Positions 1-6,222 of a stretch of DNA of 8,787 nt are shown here, one piece after another (positions within the stretch are counted from its first letter, which is position 1; the number at the start of each line of letters is the position of its first letter). The translations under genes and the position numbers were made by a program. The stretch spans positions 1-8,787 of the forward strand of contig JAODBN010000061.1 in assembly GCA_025463965.1 (NCBI GenBank), read 5' to 3'. The notes beneath the pieces were generated by a model, which worked only from the letters and a program-made list of their open reading frames with translations, searched no databases and had not been told where the DNA came from. The stretch comes from Acidimicrobiaceae bacterium. GTDB lineage: Bacteria; Actinomycetota; Acidimicrobiia; Acidimicrobiales; Bog-793.

Positions 1-554
1 GCGCGGTCGATCATGGCCAGCATGGCCTTTCCTCCCGCCGTCGCGTGCGGAGGCTCCCGGCGCCCGAGCGGCGCGTGGAAGCGGATGGTCCCCGGCCCGT
101 CGATCCGCTCGATGCACACCGGATAGCCGCCCTCGGCGAGGGCGACCCGTGCCGTCATCCCGGTCGTGGCGCTCAGCTCGCGCAGGATGGGCAGGCAGAT
201 CTCGCCGATCGGGCTCTGCTGGGAGGCGAGATCGCCGTAGCGGATCAGCGCCGTGCCGAGCTTGTAGCGCGGACCGGGCTCGACCGAGCGCAGGACACCC
301 TGTGCGGCCAGGGTGCGAGCGACGGCCAAGGTCGTCGACTTCGATGCACCCAGTGCCTGGGCCATCTCGGTCAGGGAAAGGCCGGCGAGTGGTTCGCTGG
401 CGACGATGTCGAGCAGCTGGAGAGCCCGTTGAACGCTGCGGACCGTGTAACGGTCCGACGGCTGACGGCCGGCGATCGGCCGCGCGGCCTCTGCCTCGGA
501 CTCGTCGGTCTCAGAAAGTGGCGAGGTCAGGTCAACGACTCCTATGTTCGGCAC
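1..554 (-). CDS. IclR-family transcriptional regulator (partial, C-terminus beyond window)
   Basis: About 184 residues are readable on the minus strand from a GTG at 554; the rest lies beyond base 1. An acidic, low-complexity N-terminal tail (residues 1-35) leads into a winged helix-turn-helix that opens with the family hallmark TVRSVQRALQLLDIV (37-51). The recognition region follows, LTEMAQALGASKSTTLAVARTL (61-82 in total), then a wing with RYKLGTALIRYG. The start of the IclR effector domain follows, with LRELSATTGMTARVAL, VCIERIDG and the conserved HATAGGKAMLA segment near 170-180. IclR proteins are dimeric or tetrameric DNA-binding regulators that sense small aromatic or sugar-acid-type metabolites. 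The GTG at 554 is the only good start after an in-frame stop further upstream; no clear Shine-Dalgarno precedes it, so leaderless translation is possible. It is transcribed away from the catabolic genes, the usual arrangement for a local regulator, so control of the plus-strand genes and of itself is likely but inferred. Confidence 0.93.
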   Translation of the reverse strand, partial: MPNIGVVDLTSPLSETDESEAEAARPIAGRQPSDRYTVRSVQRALQLLDIVASEPLAGLSLTEMAQALGASKSTTLAVARTLAAQGVLRSVEPGPRYKLGTALIRYGDLASQQSPIGEICLPILRELSATTGMTARVALAEGGYPVCIERIDGPGTIRFHAPLGRREPPHATAGGKAMLAMIDR

Positions 555-559
555 CGCAC

Positions 560-571
560 AACAACGTTGTT
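560..571. promoter_or_regulatory. Perfect 12-bp palindrome AACAACGTTGTT, candidate IclR operator
   Basis: AACAACGTTGTT reads identically on both strands and sits six bases upstream of the regulator's GTG start, in the divergent region. Its core AACGTT occurs again at 589-594, 26 bp downstream and inside a second inverted repeat (GCTAA at 580-584, TTAGC at 593-597). The stretch 560-595 is clearly AT-richer than its surroundings. IclR proteins usually bind short palindromes in such divergent regions, often as paired sites. Operator function is inferred from position and symmetry only. Confidence 0.45.
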
Positions 572-599
572 AAATGCTTGCTAATAGCAACGTTAGCGC

Positions 600-629
600 T
601 TGATTCCCAGCGTGACCGGGTGCTTCAAT
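600..629 (+). promoter_or_regulatory. Weak sigma70-like promoter candidate for the catabolic genes
   Basis: TTGATT (600-605) and TTCAAT (624-629) are separated by 18 bp and each matches the -35/-10 consensus at four of six positions. A transcript starting near 636 would leave about 35 bases before the ATG at 671. The octamer CTTGATTC is repeated directly at 599-606 and 647-654, which could reflect a regulatory element. Evidence is weak, and other promoters in the 555-670 interval are possible. Confidence 0.22.
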
Positions 630-670
630 GCGGAATCGTAACCAACCTTGATTCGGCCCTGCCGAACGGA

Positions 671-1813
671 ATGCACATCGGCACCTTCCGCCGCTCGAGC
701 GCGGCCCGCCGTCGCCTCATTGACTACCTAGAGGAAACCGGCCTTCCCGGCGTCGTGCTCACCGGCACGGCGGCCGTCTCCTGGGCGACGGGAGGGATCG
801 CCCGGCCGGTGGACCGCTCCGCCCCGACGGACCTGTGCTGGGTCGTGACCACGCCGGACGCGGCGGCGATCGTCACCTCGGAGGTGGAGGCCGCCCGGAT
901 CGTCGAGGAGTACGACCCTCAGCTGCATGGATTTGCTCTTCTGGTCGTGCCGTGGTTCGAGCCCGACGCCTTCGCTCTCGCCGCCCAGTCCTTCGCCGGG
1001 GTCCCCTCCGACGAGCTGGCGTCGGACGGGATCGGCCGGTTCGGACGCGACATCACCGACGACCTGGTGGCGCTCCGACTCGTGCTCTGCGAGGGCGAGC
1101 AGGAAGAGATCCGCTCACTGGGTCGCCTCGCGGCCAGCGCGCTGGGCTCCTGCCTGCGCGCCTGGCGGCCCGGGGTCTCGACAGACTTCGAGGTGCAGGC
1201 CCACCTGGTCTCGCTGCTTGAAGCGCAGGGGGCGGACAGCCCGGTCGTCATCGTCGGCGGCGACGAGCGCGTGCGCAGGTTCCGCCATCCCGTCGCCGTC
1301 GGCGCTCCGATCCACGAGGTCGTCATGGCGGTTGTCGTCGCCCGGCGCGCCGGGCTGCACGTCGCCGCCACGCGCCACGCCTTCGCCCACTCGCCAACCG
1401 AGGACCAGCGGGCGCTCGTCGCACAAGTGGACGCCGTCGACGACGCAGTGCTCTCGGCCTGCGGGCCAGGAGCGACCTACGGCGACGCCCTGGACGCGCT
1501 CGCCGAGGCCTATGCGAGCCAGGGCGCCGGCGGGGCCTGGCGCCAGCACTACCAGGGCGGCCCCATCGGCTTCCAGCAGCGCGAGTTCGAGATCGCACCC
1601 GGCCAGCGTGAGTCGCGCTGGTACGGCCATCCCGTCGAGGCGGGCAACGCGCTCGCCTGGAACCCGAGCCTGTCGGGCGGAGCCAAGCTCGAGGACACCT
1701 ACCTCGTGGGAGCGAACGGCCTCGAGCGGGTGACCTGGGACCCGACGTGGCCGACCATCGACGGGCCGGCGGCCGTGAAGGACCGCCCGGCGGCGCTGGT
1801 GCTCGGCCAGTGA
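671..1813 (+). CDS. M24-family (pita-bread fold) protein, probably lacking the full metal site
   Basis: A 380-residue protein resembling the Xaa-Pro aminopeptidase/creatinase group of M24 proteins. The N-terminal half carries the creatinase-like domain (GVVLTGTAAVSWATGG near 30-45, then PDAAAIVTSEVEAARI). The C-terminal half is the pita-bread domain, with HYQGGPIGFQQREF (293-306), AWNPSLSGG (329-337) and KLEDTYLV (339-346). Canonical M24 enzymes bind two metals through Asp, Asp, His, Glu, Glu. Aligned by eye, His293 and Glu341 remain, but the two Asp positions read V221 and A232 (in AATR where DxTR is expected) and the first Glu reads N331. A plain metallopeptidase activity is therefore doubtful; non-peptidase M24 members such as creatinase and DddP exist. 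The frame is open upstream to 149, but that part lies antisense to the regulator gene. ATG 671 is preferred; GTG 620 is an alternative, and neither has a clear ribosome-binding site. It is the first gene of the plus-strand cluster. Confidence 0.8.
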   Translation: MHIGTFRRSSAARRRLIDYLEETGLPGVVLTGTAAVSWATGGIARPVDRSAPTDLCWVVTTPDAAAIVTSEVEAARIVEEYDPQLHGFALLVVPWFEPDAFALAAQSFAGVPSDELASDGIGRFGRDITDDLVALRLVLCEGEQEEIRSLGRLAASALGSCLRAWRPGVSTDFEVQAHLVSLLEAQGADSPVVIVGGDERVRRFRHPVAVGAPIHEVVMAVVVARRAGLHVAATRHAFAHSPTEDQRALVAQVDAVDDAVLSACGPGATYGDALDALAEAYASQGAGGAWRQHYQGGPIGFQQREFEIAPGQRESRWYGHPVEAGNALAWNPSLSGGAKLEDTYLVGANGLERVTWDPTWPTIDGPAAVKDRPAALVLGQ

Positions 1814-1913
1814 CCCCCGACCAGAGCAGCTGGGCGCGCCTGTTCGCAGCCGCCCCCACCAAGAGCTTCCAAGAACGCCCGTCACCACACTGGGCACGAG
1901 AGCGAGGGACATC

Positions 1914-2861
1914 GTGAGCAAGCAGAACCCCGGCCGGATGCCGAGCGGCGCCGACGTCGTGCTTCGGCTCGGGATCACGCCGGAGCCGGCGCCACGACCG
2001 AGCACGGCACGCTTTCCCGACGGAGCGCATTTCCGCGTCGAGATCCCGAGCATCGAAGGGCCCGTCGCCCTGAAGGCGTTGCTCGAGGAAGCCGACCAGC
2101 TCGGCGTGACGATCAACCGAGTTTCCCAAGGCAGTGGCGCCATGCTGCTCAGCGAGGCAGACCTGGCCGAGATGGCACGCATCGGCGCCGACCGGGGCCT
2201 CGAGGTGTCCCTGTTCGTCGGGCCCCGCGACGAGTGGGACCTTGGGGCGTCCGCACGATCCGCAGACGGCCCGGCGTTCGCCGGTCGCATCCGGGGAGCA
2301 CGCCAGCTCCGCTATGCCATCGAGGACGTCGAGCGCGCGAGCGAGCAGGGAATCCGTGGGTTCCTCGTGGCCGACTCCGGGCTGCTCGAGGTGCTCTCGG
2401 AGATGCAGCGTCGCGGCGATCTGCCCTCCGAGATCGTCTGGAAGGTCTCGGCCTACCTGGCGCCGACGAATCCCGCCACCTTCTTGCAGCTCGAGCACCT
2501 CGGCGCGTCCACCATCAACGTCCCCTCGGACATGACCCTCGGACAGCTCTCGGAAGTCCGTTCGGTGTCCGAGCTGCCGATCGATCTCTACGTGGAATCG
2601 CCAGACGGTGCCGGCGGCGTCGTGCGCGGACACGAGCTCGCCGACCTCGTGAGCGTCGCGTCACCGATCTACACGAAGTTTGGGCTGCGTAACTCGAAGC
2701 CGCTCTACCCCGCAGGCGTCCACCTGGCGGCGGAGGTGGAGGCCATCGCCCGTGAAAAGGCCCACCGGGCCGGCATCGCCCTCGAGTGGGCGCGCCGAAG
2801 CGGCCTGTCGCTCCAGCAGTCCGGGCCCGGGGCGAAGGGCCTCGGGGTGCCGATCCCATGA
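1914..2861 (+). CDS. Eight-stranded TIM-barrel protein, distantly U32-peptidase-like, function unknown
   Basis: A 315-residue cytoplasmic protein whose hydrophobic strands fall in a clear eight-fold pattern: 39-45 (HFRVEIP), 65-72, 96-103 (LEVSLFVG), 149-155 (GFLVADS), 174-181 (IVWKVSAY), 199-204 (STINVP), 223-229 (IDLYVES) and 248-258. Charged or polar residues sit at the strand ends, as in TIM-barrel active sites: E43, Q72, D154, K177, N202, D206, E228, K255 and N260. The ending TKFGLRN...YPAGVH looks like a family signature. Similar proteins are, from memory, often labelled U32 peptidase. However, the protein has no cysteine, so the U32 signature (two Cys near E-x-F-x-x-G) is absent, and I would not call it a protease. 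The start GTG 1914 is supported by GAGGG about 6 bases upstream. It lies 100 bases after the M24-like gene and just before the dehydratase gene, suggesting a joint role in sugar-acid metabolism; a lyase, aldolase or isomerase is possible but unproven. Confidence 0.62.
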   Translation: MSKQNPGRMPSGADVVLRLGITPEPAPRPSTARFPDGAHFRVEIPSIEGPVALKALLEEADQLGVTINRVSQGSGAMLLSEADLAEMARIGADRGLEVSLFVGPRDEWDLGASARSADGPAFAGRIRGARQLRYAIEDVERASEQGIRGFLVADSGLLEVLSEMQRRGDLPSEIVWKVSAYLAPTNPATFLQLEHLGASTINVPSDMTLGQLSEVRSVSELPIDLYVESPDGAGGVVRGHELADLVSVASPIYTKFGLRNSKPLYPAGVHLAAEVEAIAREKAHRAGIALEWARRSGLSLQQSGPGAKGLGVPIP

Positions 2862-2932
2862 CCGGCGCTCGCATCCAGTGGTGGCGCCGTCATGCGGCTC
2901 CGACGTCCTGCATGCTCGCGACGCGGGGCTGA
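2858..2932 (+). other. 24-codon ORF starting in the ATGA stop overlap, in a different frame from the dehydratase
   Basis: ATG at 2858 overlaps the TGA of the TIM-barrel gene (ATGA), the classic layout for translational coupling. Its frame encodes 24 residues beginning MTGARIQWWRR and stops at 2930-2932, inside the N-terminal region of the dehydratase but in another frame. It may be chance, a coupling ORF that delivers ribosomes to the dehydratase start, or the remnant of a true N-terminus displaced by a frameshift. No function is claimed. Confidence 0.2.
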
Positions 2933-4656
2933 CCGAATTGCTCCGTAGCGACGCCTGGGTCGTCGGCGACGACGAGACTGCCCTCGAGCACCGCGTCGCG
3001 CTCAACGCATCCGGTCTCGGCGTCGACTCGGAGGGCGGACGGCCGCTCGTCGGCATCGCTTGCTCGGCCAGCGAGCTGAACCCCTGCAACCTCCCGCTGC
3101 GCGACCTCGTCCCCGCACTGCAGGACGGCGTCCGCTCGGCCGGCGGGGTGCCGATCGTGTTTCCGGTGATGTCGCTCGGCGAGGACCTGATGAAGCCGAC
3201 GGCCATGCTCTATCGAAACCTGCTCTCCATCGAGATCGAAGAGACGCTGCGCAGCTATCCCTTGGACGGCGTGGTGCTCCTCGCGAACTGCGACAAGACG
3301 ATTCCCGGAGCCGTCATGGGCGCGGCGAGCGCGGACCTGCCGACGCTCGTGGTCACCTGCGGGCCTCGCCCGCCGGCCCGCTTTCGCGGTCGCCGGATCG
3401 GGACCGGCACCGACCTGTGGCGGCTGTGGGACGAGCGACGCGCCGGGCTGCTCGACGACGCCGCGTGGGCCGAGGTCGAGTCCGCGCTCTCCTGCGGGCT
3501 CGGCGCGTGCAACACGATGGGCACAGCGTCCACGATGGCGATCCTCGCCGAGATCCTGGGCTTCATCCTGCCGGGGACCGGAACGATCCCGACCGGCGAG
3601 GAGCGGGCGCTCGCCGGCGCCAGCTCAGCGGGCGCGCGCATCGTCGAGATGGTGCGGACCGGGTTCAAGCCGTCCACGGTGTGCGGCGAGGCGTCACTGC
3701 GCAACGCGGTGCGCGTCCTCAACGCCATCGGAGGGTCCACCAACGCCGCGATCCACCTCGCCGCGATCGCCGGACGACTCGGCCTTTCGTTCGAGCTCGC
3801 CGAGATCGAGCGGCTCGGTCGCGACGTGCCGCTCCTCGTCGACGTGGAGCCGTCCGGCGATGGGCTCGTCCAGGACTTCGACGCCGCCGGCGGGGTGCCC
3901 GCGCTCGTCGGGGCCCTTCGCGGGGTGCTCGAGGAGTCCTCGCTCCTCGCTGACGGCCGTCGCCTCGGCGAGCTGATGGACATGGCTCCCCCGCCGAGCG
4001 GCGTGGTCCGCCCCGCGTCGGATCCGCTGTCGGTCGGCGGCGCGTTCCGCGTCGTGAAGGGCTCGCTCGCTCCCGACGGCGCCTTGGTGAAGATCTCCGC
4101 GGCCTCCCCCGAGCTCCTTCGCCACCGCGGCCGGGCGGTCGTCTTCGACAGCTACGACGAGATGCGTCGACGCGTCGAGGACCCGGCCCTCGAGGTCGAC
4201 CCGACGAGTGTGCTCGTGCTTCGAGGCTGTGGACCCGTCGGTGCGCCCGGCATGCCGGAGTGGGGCATGATCCCGCTTCCGGCCAAGCTCTTGTCCGAGG
4301 GGGTGCGCGACATGGTGCGCGTCACCGACGCCCGCATGAGCGGGACCAGCTTCGGCACGGTGTTCCTCCACGTCGCCCCGGAGGCTGCGATCGGCGGTCC
4401 GCTGGCGCTCGTGCACGACGGCGACCTCCTCGAGGTCGACGCCGAAGCCGGCACGATCGAGCTGCTCGTCGAGCGCGACGAGCTGGACCGGCGCCGGAGC
4501 GCATGGAGCGCGCCCGAGTCCGAGCACCTGCGAGGGTGGCCGGCCCTCTACCGGGCGCACGTCACACAGGCACCGAAGGGCTGCGACCTCGATTTCCTCG
4601 AGTCACCGAGCCCGGAGCACCGCAGGTTCGTCGAGCCCGTGGTCGGAAGGTCGTAG
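2878..4656 (+). CDS. Sugar-acid (aldonate) dehydratase, IlvD/Edd family
   Basis: A 592-residue member of the IlvD/Edd dehydratases, which remove water from sugar acids to give 2-keto-3-deoxy acids using an Fe-S cluster and Mg2+. The cluster cysteines are present: C70 (in NPCN), C138 (in CDKTIPG) and C211 (in GACNTMGTASTMA). K140 of CDKT is the expected carbamylated Mg ligand, and S488 in ARMSGTSFGT is the catalytic serine. Other family landmarks are LRSDAW near 22-27, GEDLMKPTAMLYRN, NAIGGSTNAAIHLAAIAGR, SAASPELLRHRGRAVVF and APEAAIGGPLA. The sequence recalls L-arabinonate/D-xylonate-type dehydratases (GTDLW, DLDFL near the end) more than biosynthetic IlvD, but the exact sugar cannot be read. 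The start is uncertain: GTG 2878, GTG 2881 or TTG 2938. TTG 2938 would give 572 residues beginning directly at LRSDAW. The gene follows the TIM-barrel gene by 16 bases, so it is probably co-transcribed. Confidence 0.9.
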   Translation: MVAPSCGSDVLHARDAGLTELLRSDAWVVGDDETALEHRVALNASGLGVDSEGGRPLVGIACSASELNPCNLPLRDLVPALQDGVRSAGGVPIVFPVMSLGEDLMKPTAMLYRNLLSIEIEETLRSYPLDGVVLLANCDKTIPGAVMGAASADLPTLVVTCGPRPPARFRGRRIGTGTDLWRLWDERRAGLLDDAAWAEVESALSCGLGACNTMGTASTMAILAEILGFILPGTGTIPTGEERALAGASSAGARIVEMVRTGFKPSTVCGEASLRNAVRVLNAIGGSTNAAIHLAAIAGRLGLSFELAEIERLGRDVPLLVDVEPSGDGLVQDFDAAGGVPALVGALRGVLEESSLLADGRRLGELMDMAPPPSGVVRPASDPLSVGGAFRVVKGSLAPDGALVKISAASPELLRHRGRAVVFDSYDEMRRRVEDPALEVDPTSVLVLRGCGPVGAPGMPEWGMIPLPAKLLSEGVRDMVRVTDARMSGTSFGTVFLHVAPEAAIGGPLALVHDGDLLEVDAEAGTIELLVERDELDRRRSAWSAPESEHLRGWPALYRAHVTQAPKGCDLDFLESPSPEHRRFVEPVVGRS

Positions 4657-4715
4657 GCATCCGGAGAGGAGAGGTCCCGTCTAAGGAGGACGGCGCAAGC
4701 AGAGGGGTGGGAGCA

Positions 4716-4781
4716 GTGAACAGTCAGTTGTTGCTGGGTTGCACGTCAACGTCCGCATGGAACAAGGGAGCCGACAGATGA
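4716..4781 (+). other. Possible 21-codon leader ORF overlapping the binding-protein start
   Basis: GTG 4716 opens a 21-codon frame beginning MNSQLLLGCTS that ends with TGA at 4779-4781, overlapping the ATG of the binding-protein gene as ATGA. A purine-rich stretch (GAGGGG near 4702-4707) lies upstream at a plausible distance. A stronger AAGGAGG at about 4683-4689 has no start codon at normal spacing. The overlap could couple translation of the two frames. The short length and lack of any comparison make this tentative. Confidence 0.2.
4738..4750. promoter_or_regulatory. Short inverted repeat upstream of the transporter genes
   Basis: GTTG (4738-4741) and CAAC (4747-4750) form a 4-bp inverted repeat around CACGT, 28 bases before the ATG at 4778. 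Slightly upstream, AACA (4719-4722) and TGTT (4729-4732) form another, with half-sites like those of the palindrome at 560-571 but a longer spacer. The 121-base interval 4657-4777 is the likeliest place for a separate transporter promoter. No convincing -35/-10 pair was found, and operator function is only a suggestion. Confidence 0.18.
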
Positions 4782-6082
4782 GATGGACTAGGTGGATGGC
4801 GAGCGCCGTGCTCGCCGGGACGATGGCAGCGGGGGTGGTCGCCGGGACGTCGAGCGCCGCTCCCGCCGCTCACGCGAGCGCCAAGACGACGCTCTCCTTG
4901 TGGGAGAACTACGGCACCGAACAGAACGCCACGGCCACGCGGGCGCTTGTTGCGGCGTTCGAGAAGAAGCATCCGAGCATCAAGATCAACGTGGTCTCCG
5001 AGCCGGCAGCGAACTACTTCTCGCTGCTGCAGGCGTCGGCGATCTCACACAACGGGCCGGACTTGGCAGTCATGTGGACCGGCTTGTTCACCCTGCAGTA
5101 CGAGTCGTTCCTGCAGAACCTGAAGGGGCTCGTCCCCTCCGCCGACCTCGCACGCGTCGAGGACCTCCAGTGGACGGCGAACAACTTCAACTCGAGCAAC
5201 GGGCCGTTCGTGGTCCCGCTCGAGGTGCAGTTCTACATCGGCTTCTACAACAAGACCGCCTTCAAGAAGGCCGGGATCACTTCGGTCCCGAAGACCTGGA
5301 GCCAGCTGTACTCAGCCTGCAGCGCCTTGAAGAAGGTCGGCATCACCCCGCTCGTGTACGGCAACGGCGGCCAGGCGCTCGGGGCGGAGTTCTACCCGTG
5401 GTACGACATGAGCTACATGATGATCGGTGCCCACAGTGTCGCCAACTGGAAGGGCCTGTACGACGGGGCGATCCCCTGGACCTCCTCAGCGAACGTCGCA
5501 CAGCTCGCCGCCTGGCAGAAGCTGAAGACCGCCGGGTGCACCAACGCGGATGTCCTCACGAAGACCAACAACATCCAGAACTTCGAGACCGGCAAGGCAG
5601 CGATGTTGGTCGATGGGACCTGGGACACCGCTCAGTACACCAAGGCCATGGGGTCCAAGGTCGCCGCGTTCATCCCGCCGTTCTCGACGTCTCCGATCAA
5701 GGGAGTTGTCGAGTTCGCCGGTGACGGCTTCTCGATGACGAGCTACTCCCAGCACAAGAGCCAGGACGCTCAGTTCCTCGACTTCCTGACGACGCCTCAG
5801 GCCGGCCAGATCGTCAACGCCGCAGGACTGATCCCGGCGATCAAGGGCATGTCGACGAGCAACCCGGTCAACCAGGAGATGCTCAACTTCGTCAACAAGA
5901 GCGGGGACACGCCCTACCCGATGCTGGACAACGTCGTCCAGGGCAACGTCGTCAACACCGGCAGCAAGGTGCTGCCCTCGGTGCTCGCGGCGCAGCAGAG
6001 CCCGAAGTCGGCACTGACCCAGATGCAGCAGACCCTCGGCCAGCTTCCCGCCTCCCAGCGAGGCCCGAGCTACGCCGGCTAG
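4778..6082 (+). CDS. Carbohydrate ABC transporter substrate-binding protein (CUT1 type, secreted)
   Basis: A 434-residue extracellular solute-binding protein of the MalE/family-1 type, which captures a sugar or sugar derivative and delivers it to the permease pair encoded downstream. A Sec signal is plain: MRWTRW, a hydrophobic stretch to about residue 24, then an Ala-rich end with likely cleavage after AHA (33) or ASA (35). The mature protein starts KTTLSLWENYG and includes PDLAVMWTG, VPLEVQFYIGFYNKTAFKKAG, the P-KTWSQL motif and GKAAMLVDGTWD, all typical of this family. There is no lipobox cysteine, unusual for a Gram-positive binding protein, which is normally membrane-anchored. The only two cysteines, C181 and C254, could form a disulfide. 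ATG 4778 is chosen because AGGGAG lies seven bases upstream and the signal begins there; ATG 4757 and ATG 4739 are in frame but would lengthen the N-region. The ligand cannot be told from sequence. Confidence 0.93.
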   Translation: MRWTRWMASAVLAGTMAAGVVAGTSSAAPAAHASAKTTLSLWENYGTEQNATATRALVAAFEKKHPSIKINVVSEPAANYFSLLQASAISHNGPDLAVMWTGLFTLQYESFLQNLKGLVPSADLARVEDLQWTANNFNSSNGPFVVPLEVQFYIGFYNKTAFKKAGITSVPKTWSQLYSACSALKKVGITPLVYGNGGQALGAEFYPWYDMSYMMIGAHSVANWKGLYDGAIPWTSSANVAQLAAWQKLKTAGCTNADVLTKTNNIQNFETGKAAMLVDGTWDTAQYTKAMGSKVAAFIPPFSTSPIKGVVEFAGDGFSMTSYSQHKSQDAQFLDFLTTPQAGQIVNAAGLIPAIKGMSTSNPVNQEMLNFVNKSGDTPYPMLDNVVQGNVVNTGSKVLPSVLAAQQSPKSALTQMQQTLGQLPASQRGPSYAG

Positions 6083-6096
6083 CGCTTGAGCTCGGG

Positions 6097-6134
6097 CGTC
6101 CCTCCCTTCGGCGTGCGCGCCGGGGGGAGGGACG
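6097..6134 (+). terminator. Strong 17-bp hairpin between binding-protein and permease genes (attenuator or mRNA stabiliser)
   Basis: CGTCCCTCCC (6097-6106) pairs perfectly with GGGAGGGACG (6125-6134). Inside, UU (6107-6108) can wobble-pair with GG (6123-6124), then CGGCG (6109-6113) pairs with CGCCG (6118-6122) around a UGCG tetraloop: 17 continuous pairs. It is followed by TTGCGAGCG rather than a T tract, so it is not a classical intrinsic terminator. AGCGCTT is repeated at 6081-6087 and 6140-6146 flanking it, and its palindromic AGCGCT part could pair as an outer stem. Hairpins at this place in sugar ABC operons are known to give more binding protein than permease, by partial termination or by protecting the upstream mRNA from 3' decay. 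Confidence 0.65.
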
Positions 6135-6181
6135 TTGCGAGCGCTTCCCGGCAATTCGATGCGCCTCCAGCGCGTCGAGAT

Positions 6182-6193
6182 GATCGATCGATC
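6182..6193. repeat. (GATC)3 tandem palindrome in the permease leader
   Basis: GATC is repeated three times, making a 12-bp self-complementary stretch just before the purine-rich GAGGAGAAAGGAA (6198-6210) that precedes the first permease gene. Such a site could fold, or carry three Dam-like methylation targets if a GATC methylase is present. It may equally be chance. Confidence 0.3.
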
Positions 6194-6222
6194 TATCGAG
6201 GAGAAAGGAACGTAGGGCGACG

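Noticed and set aside
45..584. Plus-strand open frame of 179 codons
   Set aside because: It is the complement of the IclR coding sequence, which has a full recognisable domain; the plus-strand translation has no recognisable features.
149..670. Upstream extension of the M24-like reading frame
   Set aside because: It lies antisense to the clearly coding IclR gene, is Arg/Ser-rich low-complexity translation, and matches no part of the M24 fold.
1115..2633. Long overlapping minus-strand open frames (1115-2290 and 1323-2633)
   Set aside because: Both are antisense to the M24-like and TIM-barrel genes and translate to Arg/Ala/Gly/Pro-rich sequence, as expected from GC-rich codon bias.
2680..2877. 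Upstream extension of the dehydratase frame
   Set aside because: It overlaps the conserved C-terminal part of the TIM-barrel gene in another frame and has no family resemblance.
6097..6134. Classical rho-independent terminator
   Set aside because: The stem is strong but no T tract follows and the permease genes lie downstream on the same strand, so full termination is unlikely; it is kept as an attenuator or stabiliser.
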